A stretch of DNA of 37,781 nt from Lysobacteraceae bacterium (GCA_021604725.1 BQJN01000041.1:1-37781), one strand, 5' to 3'; shown: positions 24,759-34,309, counted from the first letter of the stretch. A program made the numbers and translations. Notes: generated by a model from the letters alone, not told the origin.

Positions 24759-25273
24759 ACCACCATTGACCAGATGGTCAGCGCCGCGGCAACGATCAAT
24801 AGTATCTGGCCCAACTCAAGGGCTGGCACAATCCACAGTTGTTCGCCAATCAGCAGCAGGATCAACGCGGCCATTTGCGCGATGGTTTTGATTTTGCCAA
24901 GCAGAGCAACCTTGACCAGGCCACGCTCACCCAACTCAGCCATCCACTCACGCAGCGCGGAGATCGTAATTTCTCGACCGATAATAATGGCCGCTGGCAA
25001 CGCCATCCAGATCGAAGGGTGACGTTGCACCAATATCACCAAAGTAACCGCGACCATCAACTTGTCGGCGACAGGATCAAGGAATTCCCCGAACCGGCTG
25101 ATCTGCCCAAGACGCCGCGCTAGATAGCCATCCAGTGCATCGGTAATCGCTGCCAGGCCAAATATGGCGGCCGCAACCAGATTCGCTCCGCGAAAATCGA
25201 GATAAAACACCGCCACCAGCACTGGAATGAGCAAGATGCGGAAAAAGGTCAACAATGTGGGCACAGTCAGCAT
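24701..25273 (-). CDS. pgsA: CDP-diacylglycerol-glycerol-3-phosphate 3-phosphatidyltransferase
   Basis: This membrane enzyme of about 190 residues makes phosphatidylglycerol phosphate, the first step to phosphatidylglycerol and cardiolipin. The CDP-alcohol phosphotransferase motif is complete: DALDGYLARR, GEFLDPVADK (D-x2-DG-x2-AR-x8-G-x3-D-x3-D). The start is ATG at 25273, giving MLTVPTLLTFFRILLIP, which aligns with the E. coli N terminus; a TTG at 25291 would add six residues. It follows uvrC on the same strand, as in many gammaproteobacteria, where the Gly-Cys-Leu tRNAs come next. Here a GGDEF-EAL gene separates pgsA from the tRNAs. Confidence 0.95.
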   Translation of the reverse strand: MLTVPTLLTFFRILLIPVLVAVFYLDFRGANLVAAAIFGLAAITDALDGYLARRLGQISRFGEFLDPVADKLMVAVTLVILVQRHPSIWMALPAAIIIGREITISALREWMAELGERGLVKVALLGKIKTIAQMAALILLLIGEQLWIVPALELGQILLIVAAALTIWSMVVYLRGAWPTIRDEPASRTD

Positions 25274-25378
25274 GCGGCTATGTTGGGGCAAACGTCGAAC
25301 AGACGCAAAGACTATCTGTCAAAAGCCGTGACCACGACGACGATTTGAGACGCAAACACGTTCATTAGGCTCTTGCGA

Positions 25379-27187
25379 CTAGTGCAAGGCATCATAGATT
25401 CGTTGTGCCAGCGCCAGATTGATGCCCTTGACTGCCGTGAGCTCTTCAACCCCGGCTTGACGAACGCCCTGCAGGCCACCAAACCGCTTCAGTAACTCTG
25501 CGCGCTTCCTGGGGCCTATACCTGGCACGTCCTCCAAGGATGACCTGGTACGTGCTTTGCCTCGCTGCCCCCGATGCCCGGTAATTGCGAAACGATGGGC
25601 CTCGTCCCGAATCTGTTGCACCAGCAGGCTGGCAGGAAGGTCTTGACCGAGTCGTTGACCATCCGGCCGTGTTGCGTCAATCAACAGCTCTTGCCCGGCA
25701 CGACGCTCCGGACCTTTTGCCACCGCCGCTACAGTCATTGCTGTTGATAGTCCCAGTGCATCAATGGCTTCAAGTGCCTTGGCCAATTGGCCCTTGCCGC
25801 CATCGATCAGGACCACATCGGGGCACTGTACTTCACCGCTGACCACACGCTGGTAGCGCCGTCTGACTGCCTGTTCCATCGCGGCATAATCATCACCTGG
25901 CTCAACACCAGAGATGTTAAAGCGTCGGTAGGCGGATTTCTCAGGGCCTTCTTGCCCGAACACCACACAGGATGCGACCGTGGCTTCACCCATAGTATGG
26001 CTGATATCAAAGCACTCTACCCGCTCAGGCGTGCGAGCCAGGCCAAGCATTTCGCCCAACGCCTTGAGGCGGGTTCGTACCGTGGCCCTGGATCCTGCTC
26101 GCGCAACGATGGCGGTTTGCGCATTGCTGCGGGCCGCCTGTACCCAACCAGCGCGCTCCCCTCTTGGCCGCGTCACTACCCGCACTCGATAGCCCGCGTT
26201 GGCCGCCAATGCCGACTCCAGCATGGCTTTTTCCTCGAACGCTATATGGGTAAGAATTTCTTTGGGCGGCTGGTGCCGTGAGTAGAAACGCGAGATAAAA
26301 CCTTCCAGAACTTCAGCCGGTGCTATGTCGGGGGGCACCTGAGGAAAGTAGGATCGATTGCCTAGATTCCTGCCGCCGCGGAAAAAAACCACCTGAATAT
26401 TAAAAACGCCCTCGCCTTGTTCGCAGGCAATGATATCCATGTCATTGCGCGCACCGGTAACAAACTGTTTGGCGGCAATTTTGTTTACTGCGGCGATTCT
26501 GTCACGAATCTCCGCTGCACGTTCAAACTCAAGTCGGTCACTCGCTTCCGTCATTTCCCCGGCCAACGCGTTGATGACCTCATCACTACGCCCTTTAAGA
26601 AACATCAAGGCGTGTTGCACATCACGCTGATACTGCGCTTTGTCAATCAGGTCGACACACGGCGCGGTACAACGTTTGATCTGATACTGCAGACAAGGCC
26701 GCGTTCTGTTGGCGAAGAAGCTATCTTCACACTGCCTGATTCGAAACAGCTTTTGCAGGATATCCAGGGTGCTACGAACGGCATGCGCGCTAGGATAGGG
26801 ACCGAAGTAGGCACCTGCTTCGCGTTGTGGACCACGATGGAAGGCCAACCTGGGGAACGGGTCTTTGCTGGCGACGAAGATCTGAGGGTAGCTTTTGTCA
26901 TCACGAAGCATGACGTTGTAGCGAGGCTTGCCGGACTTGATCAGTTGATCTTCCAGCAGCAAGGCCTCACCCTCGGTCCGCGTTGTTGTGACCTCGATAT
27001 GGTCGATTTGAGCGACCATGGCCGAAATACGCTCGTTGTGAGCCTTGTTGAAGTAGCTTCCGACACGTTTGCGCAGGTTGCGAGCCTTGCCAACATACAA
27101 CAACTCACCGTCAACCCCGATCATTCGATACACACCGGGGGCGTCAGTGAGGCGCGCGACGAAGCGCCTTAGCGCGTCGGTCGACAT
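25379..27187 (-). CDS. uvrC: Excinuclease ABC subunit C
   Basis: This 602-residue nuclease makes both incisions in nucleotide excision repair with UvrB. Domains in order are GIY-YIG (residues 17-45, GVYRMIG...LLYVGKARNLRKRV), a cysteine-bearing segment (CLQYQIKRCTAPC), the UVR motif (about 203-238, EFERAAEIRDRI), the RNase H-like domain (CFDISHTMGE, VLIDGGKGQL) and two helix-hairpin-helix motifs at the C terminus (VPGIGPRKRAELLKRFGG). Length and motifs are standard. It begins with ATG at 27187, eight bases after the NHL protein gene stop. Confidence 0.97.
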   Translation of the reverse strand: MSTDALRRFVARLTDAPGVYRMIGVDGELLYVGKARNLRKRVGSYFNKAHNERISAMVAQIDHIEVTTTRTEGEALLLEDQLIKSGKPRYNVMLRDDKSYPQIFVASKDPFPRLAFHRGPQREAGAYFGPYPSAHAVRSTLDILQKLFRIRQCEDSFFANRTRPCLQYQIKRCTAPCVDLIDKAQYQRDVQHALMFLKGRSDEVINALAGEMTEASDRLEFERAAEIRDRIAAVNKIAAKQFVTGARNDMDIIACEQGEGVFNIQVVFFRGGRNLGNRSYFPQVPPDIAPAEVLEGFISRFYSRHQPPKEILTHIAFEEKAMLESALAANAGYRVRVVTRPRGERAGWVQAARSNAQTAIVARAGSRATVRTRLKALGEMLGLARTPERVECFDISHTMGEATVASCVVFGQEGPEKSAYRRFNISGVEPGDDYAAMEQAVRRRYQRVVSGEVQCPDVVLIDGGKGQLAKALEAIDALGLSTAMTVAAVAKGPERRAGQELLIDATRPDGQRLGQDLPASLLVQQIRDEAHRFAITGHRGQRGKARTRSSLEDVPGIGPRKRAELLKRFGGLQGVRQAGVEELTAVKGINLALAQRIYDALH

Positions 27188-27194
27188 GCTGAAC

Positions 27195-28634
27195 TCAGAT
27201 CACAGCCTGATTGTTGAGGCCATCAAACACCATGCTTACACAGCGTCCAGTCGCCAGGTTGACAGAAACAACCTCGTGGCTGTGGCAGCACGCGACCCAC
27301 ATTTGATCACCGTCGACTACCATCGCTGATGGGAACTTGAACCTATAGCGCAATTGCAGCGTTTTTACCGCCTGTTCATGTAGATCAAGCACTTTCAGCT
27401 TGTCGTTGAAGCTGTCACCAATCCAGACACTGGCCCGCTCTCCATCAGTGGCCACAGTTTGCACAAACTGCAAGGCTGCGACATCGGGAATACCATCGGC
27501 ATCGCCCCATTGAAACGTGCCGCGGCCGACCATCGTTTTAACCCGGCCATCGGCAACCCGAACCATCCTTATCGCCGAATTGTCTGCATCGGCCACCAGC
27601 AAGCGGTCACGGTGCGCAGCAAGGCCAACTGGTTGCGCAAACTCTGCATGATCGCAGTCTCCATCCTTGAGGCCATAGCCGCCGCTGCCCGAGAACCGCA
27701 TCAGCCGGTTCTTTCCGAGGTCATAGCGCCATATCTGGTTGGCCCCGGCCAGGGACATGTAAAGCTGATCGCGATGGATGACCAAACCAGCGGGTGAATT
27801 GAGTGCAACCGCCAATGGGTCGGGAACGTCGCCAATTTGCGGATAACCCAGCTCGCCGTTGCCAGCCAATGTGGATATCTCACCGGTGAACAGGCGAATA
27901 CGTCGCACGCAATGATTGCCCATATCAGCAACAAACAGGTCCTGACCGAGAATGGCCAGACCTTGTGGGTTACTAAAGCCAGCGTCACCCAGAATGCCGT
28001 CCCAAAGCCCCGGATTGCCTGATCCAAAAATGCGTGTGACTCGACCTTCTTTGTTTACTTCCAGAATCCGATTGTGGCCCGAATCGCTAACGTACAAATG
28101 GCGATCATTGAACGCAAGTCCGCCTGGGAACGACAGCGGCAGTCGCGGCTCTGGGCGCGACGCAGTCCGAACTTCGCTGAAACTGCGAAGGTCTTGAGTC
28201 ATTGCATCCTCGAGCAATTGATCAACAATAGACTCCAGCTTGGTGACGCAATCTTCACCGACCAGAGTTTCGACCTGATTTCCGGCTGCATCGACGACGA
28301 CAATTGATGGCCACGCCTTGATATCAAATGCTCGCCACGCCACGAACTGCTTGTCGTTGGCGACGGGAAAACGAACAAAGTTGCGATTAAGAGACTTCAA
28401 TACTGCCGGCCCGCTCTTCTCCGCCTCAAATTTTGGGCAATGAAAACCGATCAGGACGACGCCATCGTCGAACCGGTTTTGTACCGCTTTGAGCTGCCCT
28501 AGCAAGTGTCGGGAATGAATTGAAGAACCCGTGAAAAAGACCATCAACACAACTTTGCCACGATGCAAACCTAGCGATGGCGCGATCGCGGTATTTACCC
28601 ACTCCAGCCCACGTGGTATCGCAGCTATCGTCAT
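27195..28634 (-). CDS. NHL-repeat protein with thioredoxin-like domain (NHLRC2-like)
   Basis: This 479-residue protein has an N-terminal thioredoxin-like fold (about 1-140: KVVLMVFFTGSSIHSRHLLGQL, and the cis-Pro-like AWPSIVVVD) and then an NHL beta-propeller (about 155-460, repeats such as FPGGLAFNDRHLYVSDSGHNRILEV and NPQGLAILGQDLFVADMGNHCVRRI). The layout is that of NHLRC2. Where NHLRC2 has CCINC, this protein has SSIHS (37-41), so the redox cysteines are gone. The start is ATG at 28634, overlapping the phosphatase stop as ATGA and preceded by AGGGGGA. There is no signal peptide. Its presence in an operon with kdsB and uvrC does not indicate a clear role. Confidence 0.85.
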   Translation of the reverse strand: MTIAAIPRGLEWVNTAIAPSLGLHRGKVVLMVFFTGSSIHSRHLLGQLKAVQNRFDDGVVLIGFHCPKFEAEKSGPAVLKSLNRNFVRFPVANDKQFVAWRAFDIKAWPSIVVVDAAGNQVETLVGEDCVTKLESIVDQLLEDAMTQDLRSFSEVRTASRPEPRLPLSFPGGLAFNDRHLYVSDSGHNRILEVNKEGRVTRIFGSGNPGLWDGILGDAGFSNPQGLAILGQDLFVADMGNHCVRRIRLFTGEISTLAGNGELGYPQIGDVPDPLAVALNSPAGLVIHRDQLYMSLAGANQIWRYDLGKNRLMRFSGSGGYGLKDGDCDHAEFAQPVGLAAHRDRLLVADADNSAIRMVRVADGRVKTMVGRGTFQWGDADGIPDVAALQFVQTVATDGERASVWIGDSFNDKLKVLDLHEQAVKTLQLRYRFKFPSAMVVDGDQMWVACCHSHEVVSVNLATGRCVSMVFDGLNNQAVI

Positions 28635-29110
28635 CGTCCGGTCCCCCTGGATTGGCAATAGTGATGCAGTCCGGCGCTGGCGCGCTGACAGAGCTCGATC
28701 GCGAGATCAAAGCCGGCATCATCGCCATAATACGGGTCTGGAATGTCCTGGCCCGTGTCTACATCACAAAAATCCATCATCAAGGCCAGTTTAGCGCGGC
28801 ACTGGGTCGGTTCAAGCCCTCGTAGCGTTTGCAAGTTGTTTTGGTCCATTCCAATCAGGTAGTCATATTCCATGAAGTCACTGGGCTGCACTTGCCTGGC
28901 ACGATGTGAATTGAGATCGATGCCAACCTCGGCGCACGCAGCAATTCCACGAGAATCGGCTGGCCCGCCGATATGCCAGGCACCGGTTCCGGCACTATCA
29001 AGCACATATTGATCACTCACCCCAAGCGTCGCGACGTGCTGGCGAAATACGGCCTCAGCAATCGGCGATCGACAAATATTACCCAAGCAAACAAACAGGA
29101 TTCGAGTCAT
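28631..29110 (-). CDS. Low-molecular-weight protein-tyrosine phosphatase
   Basis: This 159-residue phosphatase has the active-site loop VCLGNICRSP (C8 to R14, C-x5-R) at the N terminus and the general acid in DPYYGDD near the C terminus. It dephosphorylates phosphotyrosine proteins; in many bacteria members act on envelope or capsule kinases. It overlaps kdsB by four bases (ATGA) and the NHL protein gene by four bases, so it is inside a tightly coupled operon. A lipopolysaccharide-linked role is inferred from neighbours only. Confidence 0.93.
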   Translation of the reverse strand: MTRILFVCLGNICRSPIAEAVFRQHVATLGVSDQYVLDSAGTGAWHIGGPADSRGIAACAEVGIDLNSHRARQVQPSDFMEYDYLIGMDQNNLQTLRGLEPTQCRAKLALMMDFCDVDTGQDIPDPYYGDDAGFDLAIELCQRASAGLHHYCQSRGTGR

Positions 29111-29871
29111 TGTCCGGCCTCTATGGTAGCGATCACTCGTTGCAGGTCCTGTTCGGTATCTACGCCTGGGGGAGCAGCTTCATCGATGACGGCGACCTGA
29201 ACACGGGCACCAGCGTGCAGGAATCGCAACTGCTCCAGCGACTCGGTAACTTCAAGTGAACACACAGGAGCGGCCACCAGCCGTTTCAACGCACCGACTC
29301 GCATCGCATACAGCCCAATGTGCCGCAGGTAAACGTGGCCGGTGCCCAGCACTCCAGAGTTATCGACAAATGTTTGCCTGTTCCATGGGATCGGTGCTCG
29401 GGAAAAGTACAAGGCATCCCCGCTTGCCGCCAACACAACTTTCACGGCGTTTGGATCAAATACCTCATCCGGTGACTCAATCGGCACGGCAAGCGTGGCG
29501 ACATCGGCACCAGAACAATCGCAAACCTGCGCCACTTTCTCTAGATGCTCGCGAGGCACCAAAGCCTCATCCCCTTGCAGGTTGACAACAATCCGATCAT
29601 CAGACCACTGTAGACGCCTCACCACCTCCTCGATTCGCTCACTGCCGTTACTGTGATCGACCGAGGTCATCATTGCTGTGACGCCGGCGGCCTGCGCTAC
29701 CTTGAGGATGCGTTCATCGTCGGTTGCCACAACCGCATCCTGGACCTCGCAGGCCAAGGCTTGATCAATTACGCGTTCGATCAAAGTCTTGCCAGCGACG
29801 TCCCTCAACATCTTGCCAGGCAGTCGCGATGAGGCGTATCGCGCCGGAATGACGATAGAAAATTCAGTCAC
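29107..29871 (-). CDS. kdsB: 3-deoxy-manno-octulosonate cytidylyltransferase
   Basis: This enzyme (254 residues from the chosen start) activates Kdo with CTP to CMP-Kdo, the donor for the inner core of lipopolysaccharide. The N terminus IVIPARYASSRLPGK binds the nucleotide; VATDDERI, VNLQGDEA and YFSRAPIPW are the other family motifs. The start is the GTG at 29871 (V/M-TEFSIVIPARYA), with GGGGAG five bases before it; a longer reading would lie inside lpxK. It overlaps lpxK by eight bases and the phosphatase by four. Confidence 0.96.
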   Translation of the reverse strand: MTEFSIVIPARYASSRLPGKMLRDVAGKTLIERVIDQALACEVQDAVVATDDERILKVAQAAGVTAMMTSVDHSNGSERIEEVVRRLQWSDDRIVVNLQGDEALVPREHLEKVAQVCDCSGADVATLAVPIESPDEVFDPNAVKVVLAASGDALYFSRAPIPWNRQTFVDNSGVLGTGHVYLRHIGLYAMRVGALKRLVAAPVCSLEVTESLEQLRFLHAGARVQVAVIDEAAPPGVDTEQDLQRVIATIEAGQ

Positions 29872-30871
29872 GAGACTCCCCAGTCCTGTCCAAAGCACGA
29901 AGTCGCGGCATTATCTGCTGCCACAATGCATCGGGCAAGTTGGCTTCAACTCGAAGCCAGTAAATATCGGGGCGATTGGTCAGTTTTCGTAGCTTGATCG
30001 CATCCTTCTCTGTGGTGATGACAGGACCGGGCCAGGCCTCGATTTCTGATTGTGTGTAGTTATGATGATCGGGAAGCGAATGCTCAACGACATCAACGCC
30101 GAAGCGTCGACAGGTCTCGAAGAAGCGCGCTGGATGTCCAATACCGGCGATCGCATTCATGCTGCGCGGCAACTCATCCTGGTCTACTTTGTCGCCCCGA
30201 AGGGTGTAGCACCCATTGACAACCAAGGACATGGGCCACTCTTCAGGTTCTGCGCTGCCACCGTTGCAGATCACATGGTCGACGCTTTTTAGACGTTCGA
30301 CAGGTTCACGCAATGGGCCAGCAGGCAACAAATAGCCATTGCCGAAACGACGTTGCCCATCCACTACCGCCAATTCCAGATTCCTTGGCAAAGCGTAGTG
30401 CTGCAGGCCATCGTCGGCTACCACGACATCGCAACGCTGCGGCCCCTCGGTCAAGTGAAAAACACCAGCCAATCGTTGTTTCGAGACACATACTGTATGC
30501 CCTCTCGCCGCCAGCATGCACGGCTCATCACCCACGGATAGTGGCGAGTCGTCGTCAGTTACGATATGTGGGCCGGTCAGGCGGCCACCATAACCTCGAC
30601 TAACGATGCCTGGCCTCCATCCATCGGCCACCAGGCGATTTACCAACCAGTCCGTCACAGGCGTCTTGCCAACACCGCCGACCGTAATATTTCCGACCAC
30701 GACAACCGGTACCGGAAGCACTGTGTTGCGGGACGCTTGCTTGAGTCGCCGACGTCGCTTGCTTGCGAAATACTGGTAAACCGAAGATAGATGACGGCAG
30801 CTCCTTGGCGGCGACTCGCTCGAGTACCAAATTTGCTGCAGCCGTTTGTCGAGCGCTGATCTCAAACTCAT
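29864..30871 (-). CDS. lpxK: Tetraacyldisaccharide 4'-kinase
   Basis: This 335-residue inner-membrane-associated kinase phosphorylates the lipid A precursor at the 4' position. The P-loop is VVVGNITVGGVGKTP (about 56-72), and DDGLQHYALPRNLELAVVDG is a further family signature. The start used is ATG at 30871 (MSLRSALDK); TTG at 30877 would add two residues. It stands first in the lpxK-kdsB-phosphatase-NHL-uvrC-pgsA series, in which the first five genes overlap or lie within a few bases of each other. Usual companion msbA is absent from this window. Confidence 0.95.
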   Translation of the reverse strand: MSLRSALDKRLQQIWYSSESPPRSCRHLSSVYQYFASKRRRRLKQASRNTVLPVPVVVVGNITVGGVGKTPVTDWLVNRLVADGWRPGIVSRGYGGRLTGPHIVTDDDSPLSVGDEPCMLAARGHTVCVSKQRLAGVFHLTEGPQRCDVVVADDGLQHYALPRNLELAVVDGQRRFGNGYLLPAGPLREPVERLKSVDHVICNGGSAEPEEWPMSLVVNGCYTLRGDKVDQDELPRSMNAIAGIGHPARFFETCRRFGVDVVEHSLPDHHNYTQSEIEAWPGPVITTEKDAIKLRKLTNRPDIYWLRVEANLPDALWQQIMPRLRALDRTGESRD

Positions 30872-30911
30872 GAACAATCCACTGTGGAATGCACTAGCCG
30901 ATCAGTAGCCA

Positions 30912-32906
30912 TCACCGGGCAATCCTGTCTGCCAGTGCAGCTCTCTCTTCGACCTCGTGTTCTTTCGGCAAGCTCACCGTGAATGTGGCACCCGTGTTCA
31001 GTCCACCGCTGACCACCTGGATCTCTCCGCCATGGGCCTCAACCAAAGAGGCAACAATGGCCAGACCTACACCTAACCCTGGTTGTGATGACGACGCACG
31101 CCAAAATGGCTCAAACACCTGGGTCATCTGTTCATCGTCCAGACCTTTCCCGGTATCAGCAACACTCAGTTTCACTTCAGCATCAGTGGCTGACACCGTT
31201 ACCATGATACGACCCCCGCTGGGGGTGTATTTGCTCGCGTTGTTCAATAGGTTGCGCACTACCTGCTGCAAACGCACCGGATCACCCGTAATTGTGAAGT
31301 CACCCTTCGCCACTTGCAATTGCAACCCAAGCCCGGCAGCCTCAATGGCGGGCTGCTGCTCTCGAACCACCGCTGCCACCAGGTCCCCAATGTCCGTGCG
31401 TTCTGGCTCCAAACTAACACCGGAGACGCTAAACGAAGTGACATCGACTAAGTCTTCAATCAACCTCGATTGTGACTCAACGCTTTTGGTGACAACGCCT
31501 ATCCCCTTCTCTACGGTTTCCGGTCGATCATCCACTTCCATGAGCCGCAACCAGGTCAGTGCGGAGTTTAGTGGTGTTCGAAGTTCATGGGTGATGAGCC
31601 TGACGAACGCATCGCGCATGGCATTGGCTTGTTCTGCTGACTTCAGTGCCTCCTCCAATCGAGCCTGCTGTGCCTTGGTTTCAGTAATATCATCCAGGAT
31701 GCCAATAAAATGGGTGGCATCACCGCGGTAGTCAAAAACCGGCGCGACGTGAACTCTGTTCCAGAATATTGACCCATCCGCTCGGCGATTGCGTAACTCA
31801 ACCGAGCAAGACTCGTTGTTCTCTACGGCATCGCGAATTTCCGCCAGGGCTGACAGCTGCTCGGAGCGCACATCGCGATTTAGAAATCTCGGATTGCGTC
31901 CAACACAGTCCTCTTCACGATAGCCGGTAATTTGTGTAAAGGCGTCATTGATGTAAACCACGGGTTCACCGGCGATGCGATGATCTGTGATCATCACACC
32001 GTTGCTGGTATGCCCCAATGCCCGGTCTCGAACCAATAAGGCAGCCTCGAAACGTTGCAAGACCACCAAGGATAGAGCTGCAACTACGGCAGCCGCGACC
32101 ACTGACCCGACCGAGGTTAATGCTACGGCCAGCAATCCGCTGTACAAGTGCCCGTAGCCGATTGAAACCAGTCCACCCACCAGCAACGGAGCTACCGTGA
32201 TCATCGGCAGTAGTGCTCGAAGGTGCGCACCAACCATGGTGTTGCTCATCAGCAATACTGGGAATCCGTACTTCGGTTGTAGCCAAATGACAGCGGTGGA
32301 ACACAAAAACAGTAGCATTGCGGTCGACAGGGCCATCGCTGTACTACCCGCCGCACCTTGATAAAGTGCAGGAATATCGTAGGCATAGCCAAGCAAGGAG
32401 ACCAAGGCCACGAGCAGTGCCAGCACCGCAAGAAACCTACTCCAGAACCGTCCTTTGACGGTCAGCCAGTGATTTGCCACCAGGGCGCTGCCCAACAGGA
32501 GGAAACCCAACGCGGTACTCAACGCCATGCGGCGGGCTGGGGCCGATGGGTTGGCGGCCTCGGACAGCGACATTACAAATGTGTCAATTCCTATATCGAC
32601 ATCAACGACGTACTCGAACAGAGTGACGCTAGCCAGCGCAAGCAAAGCGAGCTCCAAGCCCCAGCGGATCGGTCTTAAGCGATAGTGCCAACGTACAGCT
32701 GCCGAAAAAACTGCCACTCCAGCAAGGACGAACCCAATCGCCGTGTTGGGTTGCATCGATACCGCGCCCGCCAACGGCGCGTAAAGATGCTCAACATCGT
32801 AAAGCCAACCGAACAGCGCAATCGACGCGCCCAATACCGTCAACCCCGACGCCAGCGCAGGCATCATTCCCAGTCGAGATTTAAGGGAGTAAAAAAATTG
32901 ATCCAA
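30912..32906 (-). CDS. Membrane sensor histidine kinase with LOV-like PAS domain
   Basis: The 664-residue kinase has about eight membrane helices (residues 15-285), a PAS domain (about 295-405), a dimerisation/phosphoacceptor helix (FVRLITHELRTPLNSALTWL, His in HELRTP) and a C-terminal ATPase (NLLNNASKYTP, VADTGKGL, GVGLAIV). The PAS domain resembles LOV domains at VYINDAFTQITGY and GSIFWNRVHVAPV, but the photoactive motif NCRFL is NPRFL, so flavin-cysteine photochemistry is not expected. The start is TTG at 32906, with AAGGA six bases upstream. It is divergent from an NtrC-type regulator 88 bases away, its probable partner. Confidence 0.93.
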   Translation of the reverse strand: MDQFFYSLKSRLGMMPALASGLTVLGASIALFGWLYDVEHLYAPLAGAVSMQPNTAIGFVLAGVAVFSAAVRWHYRLRPIRWGLELALLALASVTLFEYVVDVDIGIDTFVMSLSEAANPSAPARRMALSTALGFLLLGSALVANHWLTVKGRFWSRFLAVLALLVALVSLLGYAYDIPALYQGAAGSTAMALSTAMLLFLCSTAVIWLQPKYGFPVLLMSNTMVGAHLRALLPMITVAPLLVGGLVSIGYGHLYSGLLAVALTSVGSVVAAAVVAALSLVVLQRFEAALLVRDRALGHTSNGVMITDHRIAGEPVVYINDAFTQITGYREEDCVGRNPRFLNRDVRSEQLSALAEIRDAVENNESCSVELRNRRADGSIFWNRVHVAPVFDYRGDATHFIGILDDITETKAQQARLEEALKSAEQANAMRDAFVRLITHELRTPLNSALTWLRLMEVDDRPETVEKGIGVVTKSVESQSRLIEDLVDVTSFSVSGVSLEPERTDIGDLVAAVVREQQPAIEAAGLGLQLQVAKGDFTITGDPVRLQQVVRNLLNNASKYTPSGGRIMVTVSATDAEVKLSVADTGKGLDDEQMTQVFEPFWRASSSQPGLGVGLAIVASLVEAHGGEIQVVSGGLNTGATFTVSLPKEHEVEERAALADRIAR

Positions 32907-32934
32907 AACGAGTCCTTGGCGACTTCAAATGCGC

Positions 32935-32963
32935 TTGACACGACCGCACACAGCCTTGAGCAT
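32935..32963 (+). promoter_or_regulatory. Weak candidate promoter for the NtrC-type regulator
   Basis: TTGACA (32935-32940), a 17-base spacer and GAGCAT (32958-32963) precede the regulator start at 32995. The -35 is perfect and the -10 poor. Confidence 0.3.
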
Positions 32964-32994
32964 GAGCAGATTGTGACACCGGTTAAAGAGCAGT

Positions 32995-34305
32995 ATGGCA
33001 AAGATCACCATCGTTGACGATGAGCATGATTTTACAGACGGTCTAAAGATCTTTCTGGAGGCGCAGGGACATAGTGTCAGTGCGGCGGACAGCGTTGCCG
33101 CGGCAAGGGAGGTTTTGGCCTACGAAACCCCTGACCTGTTATTGCTGGATCTAATGTTGCCAGATGGCAGTGGCCTGCAATTGCTGGACGCGTTCGCCAG
33201 CCGCAAACCGAAAAAGGTTGTTATCGTCACCGGTGATCCGGGCATAAAATCAATGATCGGATCAATGGTCGGTGACGGCGTTAGCTATCTCAAGAAGCCA
33301 ATTGAGCCGTCTAGCCTTCTGGAGCTGGCCGCATCGCTTGATGTCACACAGCCAGTCGCTGACGACATTCAGCCCAATTGTGGTCTGTTGGTTGGCGACA
33401 GCGAGGCCATGCAACGGGTGTACAAGCAAATCAGGCAAGTGGCCGGGACTGACAGCACCGTGTTCATTCAGGGTGAAAGCGGAACTGGCAAGGAACTGGT
33501 CGCGCAGGCGGTCCACGACTTAAGTGGTCGTAGCGGCCAGTTCGTTCCCGTCAACTGCGGCGCGCTGACCGCTGACCTGATCGCCAGTCAATTGTTCGGC
33601 CACGAACAAGGAAGCTTCACCGGCGCAAACAAGCGCCATTCAGGTTTTTTCCAACGCGCCGCCGATGGCACCTTGTTTCTCGATGAAATCACTGAGATGC
33701 CGATAGATATGCAGACCCACCTGCTTCGTGCCCTGGAAATGGGACGCATTTTGCCAGTAGGCTCGGAGCGGGAGATAAGCACCAACGCACGGCTGCTTGC
33801 TGCCACCAACCGTGACCCGAAAGAGGCCGTGGCTGATGGTGTCCTAAGAGAGGATCTTTACTTCCGACTGGGGGTTTTTCCCATCACTCTGCCGCCGCTT
33901 CGCGAACGTGGCGATGACGTCGTACTTCTAGGCAATCTTTTTCTGGAGCGGCTGAACCGAAAAAATGCAACGTCGAAAGTCATCCCCAGTGAACACTTGA
34001 CTGCATTGAAAACCCACCACTGGCCCGGCAACGTGCGTGAGCTAAAACACACCATAGATCGCGCCTACATCATGGCCGAGGCCGATGAGGTTGCTGTGGG
34101 GGACTGGATCGATCGTGACACGCAGGCTGCGGCAACGGCTGAAATGGGTGTAGGCAAGTCTATCGCGGACGTAGAAAAAGAACTGATCATGGCGACACTG
34201 GACCAAGTTGGCGGAGACCGCAAGGCTGCCGCGGCAAGCCTCGGAATTAGCCAAAAGACCCTTTATAATCGCCTCAAAGAATACGAGTCAGCAGCAGAAA
34301 AATAG
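32995..34305 (+). CDS. NtrC-family sigma-54-dependent response regulator
   Basis: The 436-residue activator has a receiver domain (1-115; D52 phosphoacceptor in LLLLDLMLPDG, D8/D9, and Lys in YLKKPIEP), an AAA+ domain (about 135-365; Walker A GESGTGKEL, Walker B GTLFLDEITEMP) and a C-terminal Fis-type helix-turn-helix (KAAAASLGISQKTLYNRLKEY). The sigma-54-contacting loop is GSFTGA rather than GAFTGA. It would activate sigma-54 promoters; two such promoters lie 1.7-1.9 kb downstream at 35983 and 36198. The divergent kinase is the likely phosphate donor. AAGAG precedes the ATG. Confidence 0.95.
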   Translation: MAKITIVDDEHDFTDGLKIFLEAQGHSVSAADSVAAAREVLAYETPDLLLLDLMLPDGSGLQLLDAFASRKPKKVVIVTGDPGIKSMIGSMVGDGVSYLKKPIEPSSLLELAASLDVTQPVADDIQPNCGLLVGDSEAMQRVYKQIRQVAGTDSTVFIQGESGTGKELVAQAVHDLSGRSGQFVPVNCGALTADLIASQLFGHEQGSFTGANKRHSGFFQRAADGTLFLDEITEMPIDMQTHLLRALEMGRILPVGSEREISTNARLLAATNRDPKEAVADGVLREDLYFRLGVFPITLPPLRERGDDVVLLGNLFLERLNRKNATSKVIPSEHLTALKTHHWPGNVRELKHTIDRAYIMAEADEVAVGDWIDRDTQAAATAEMGVGKSIADVEKELIMATLDQVGGDRKAAAASLGISQKTLYNRLKEYESAAEK

Positions 34306-34309
34306 CGGC

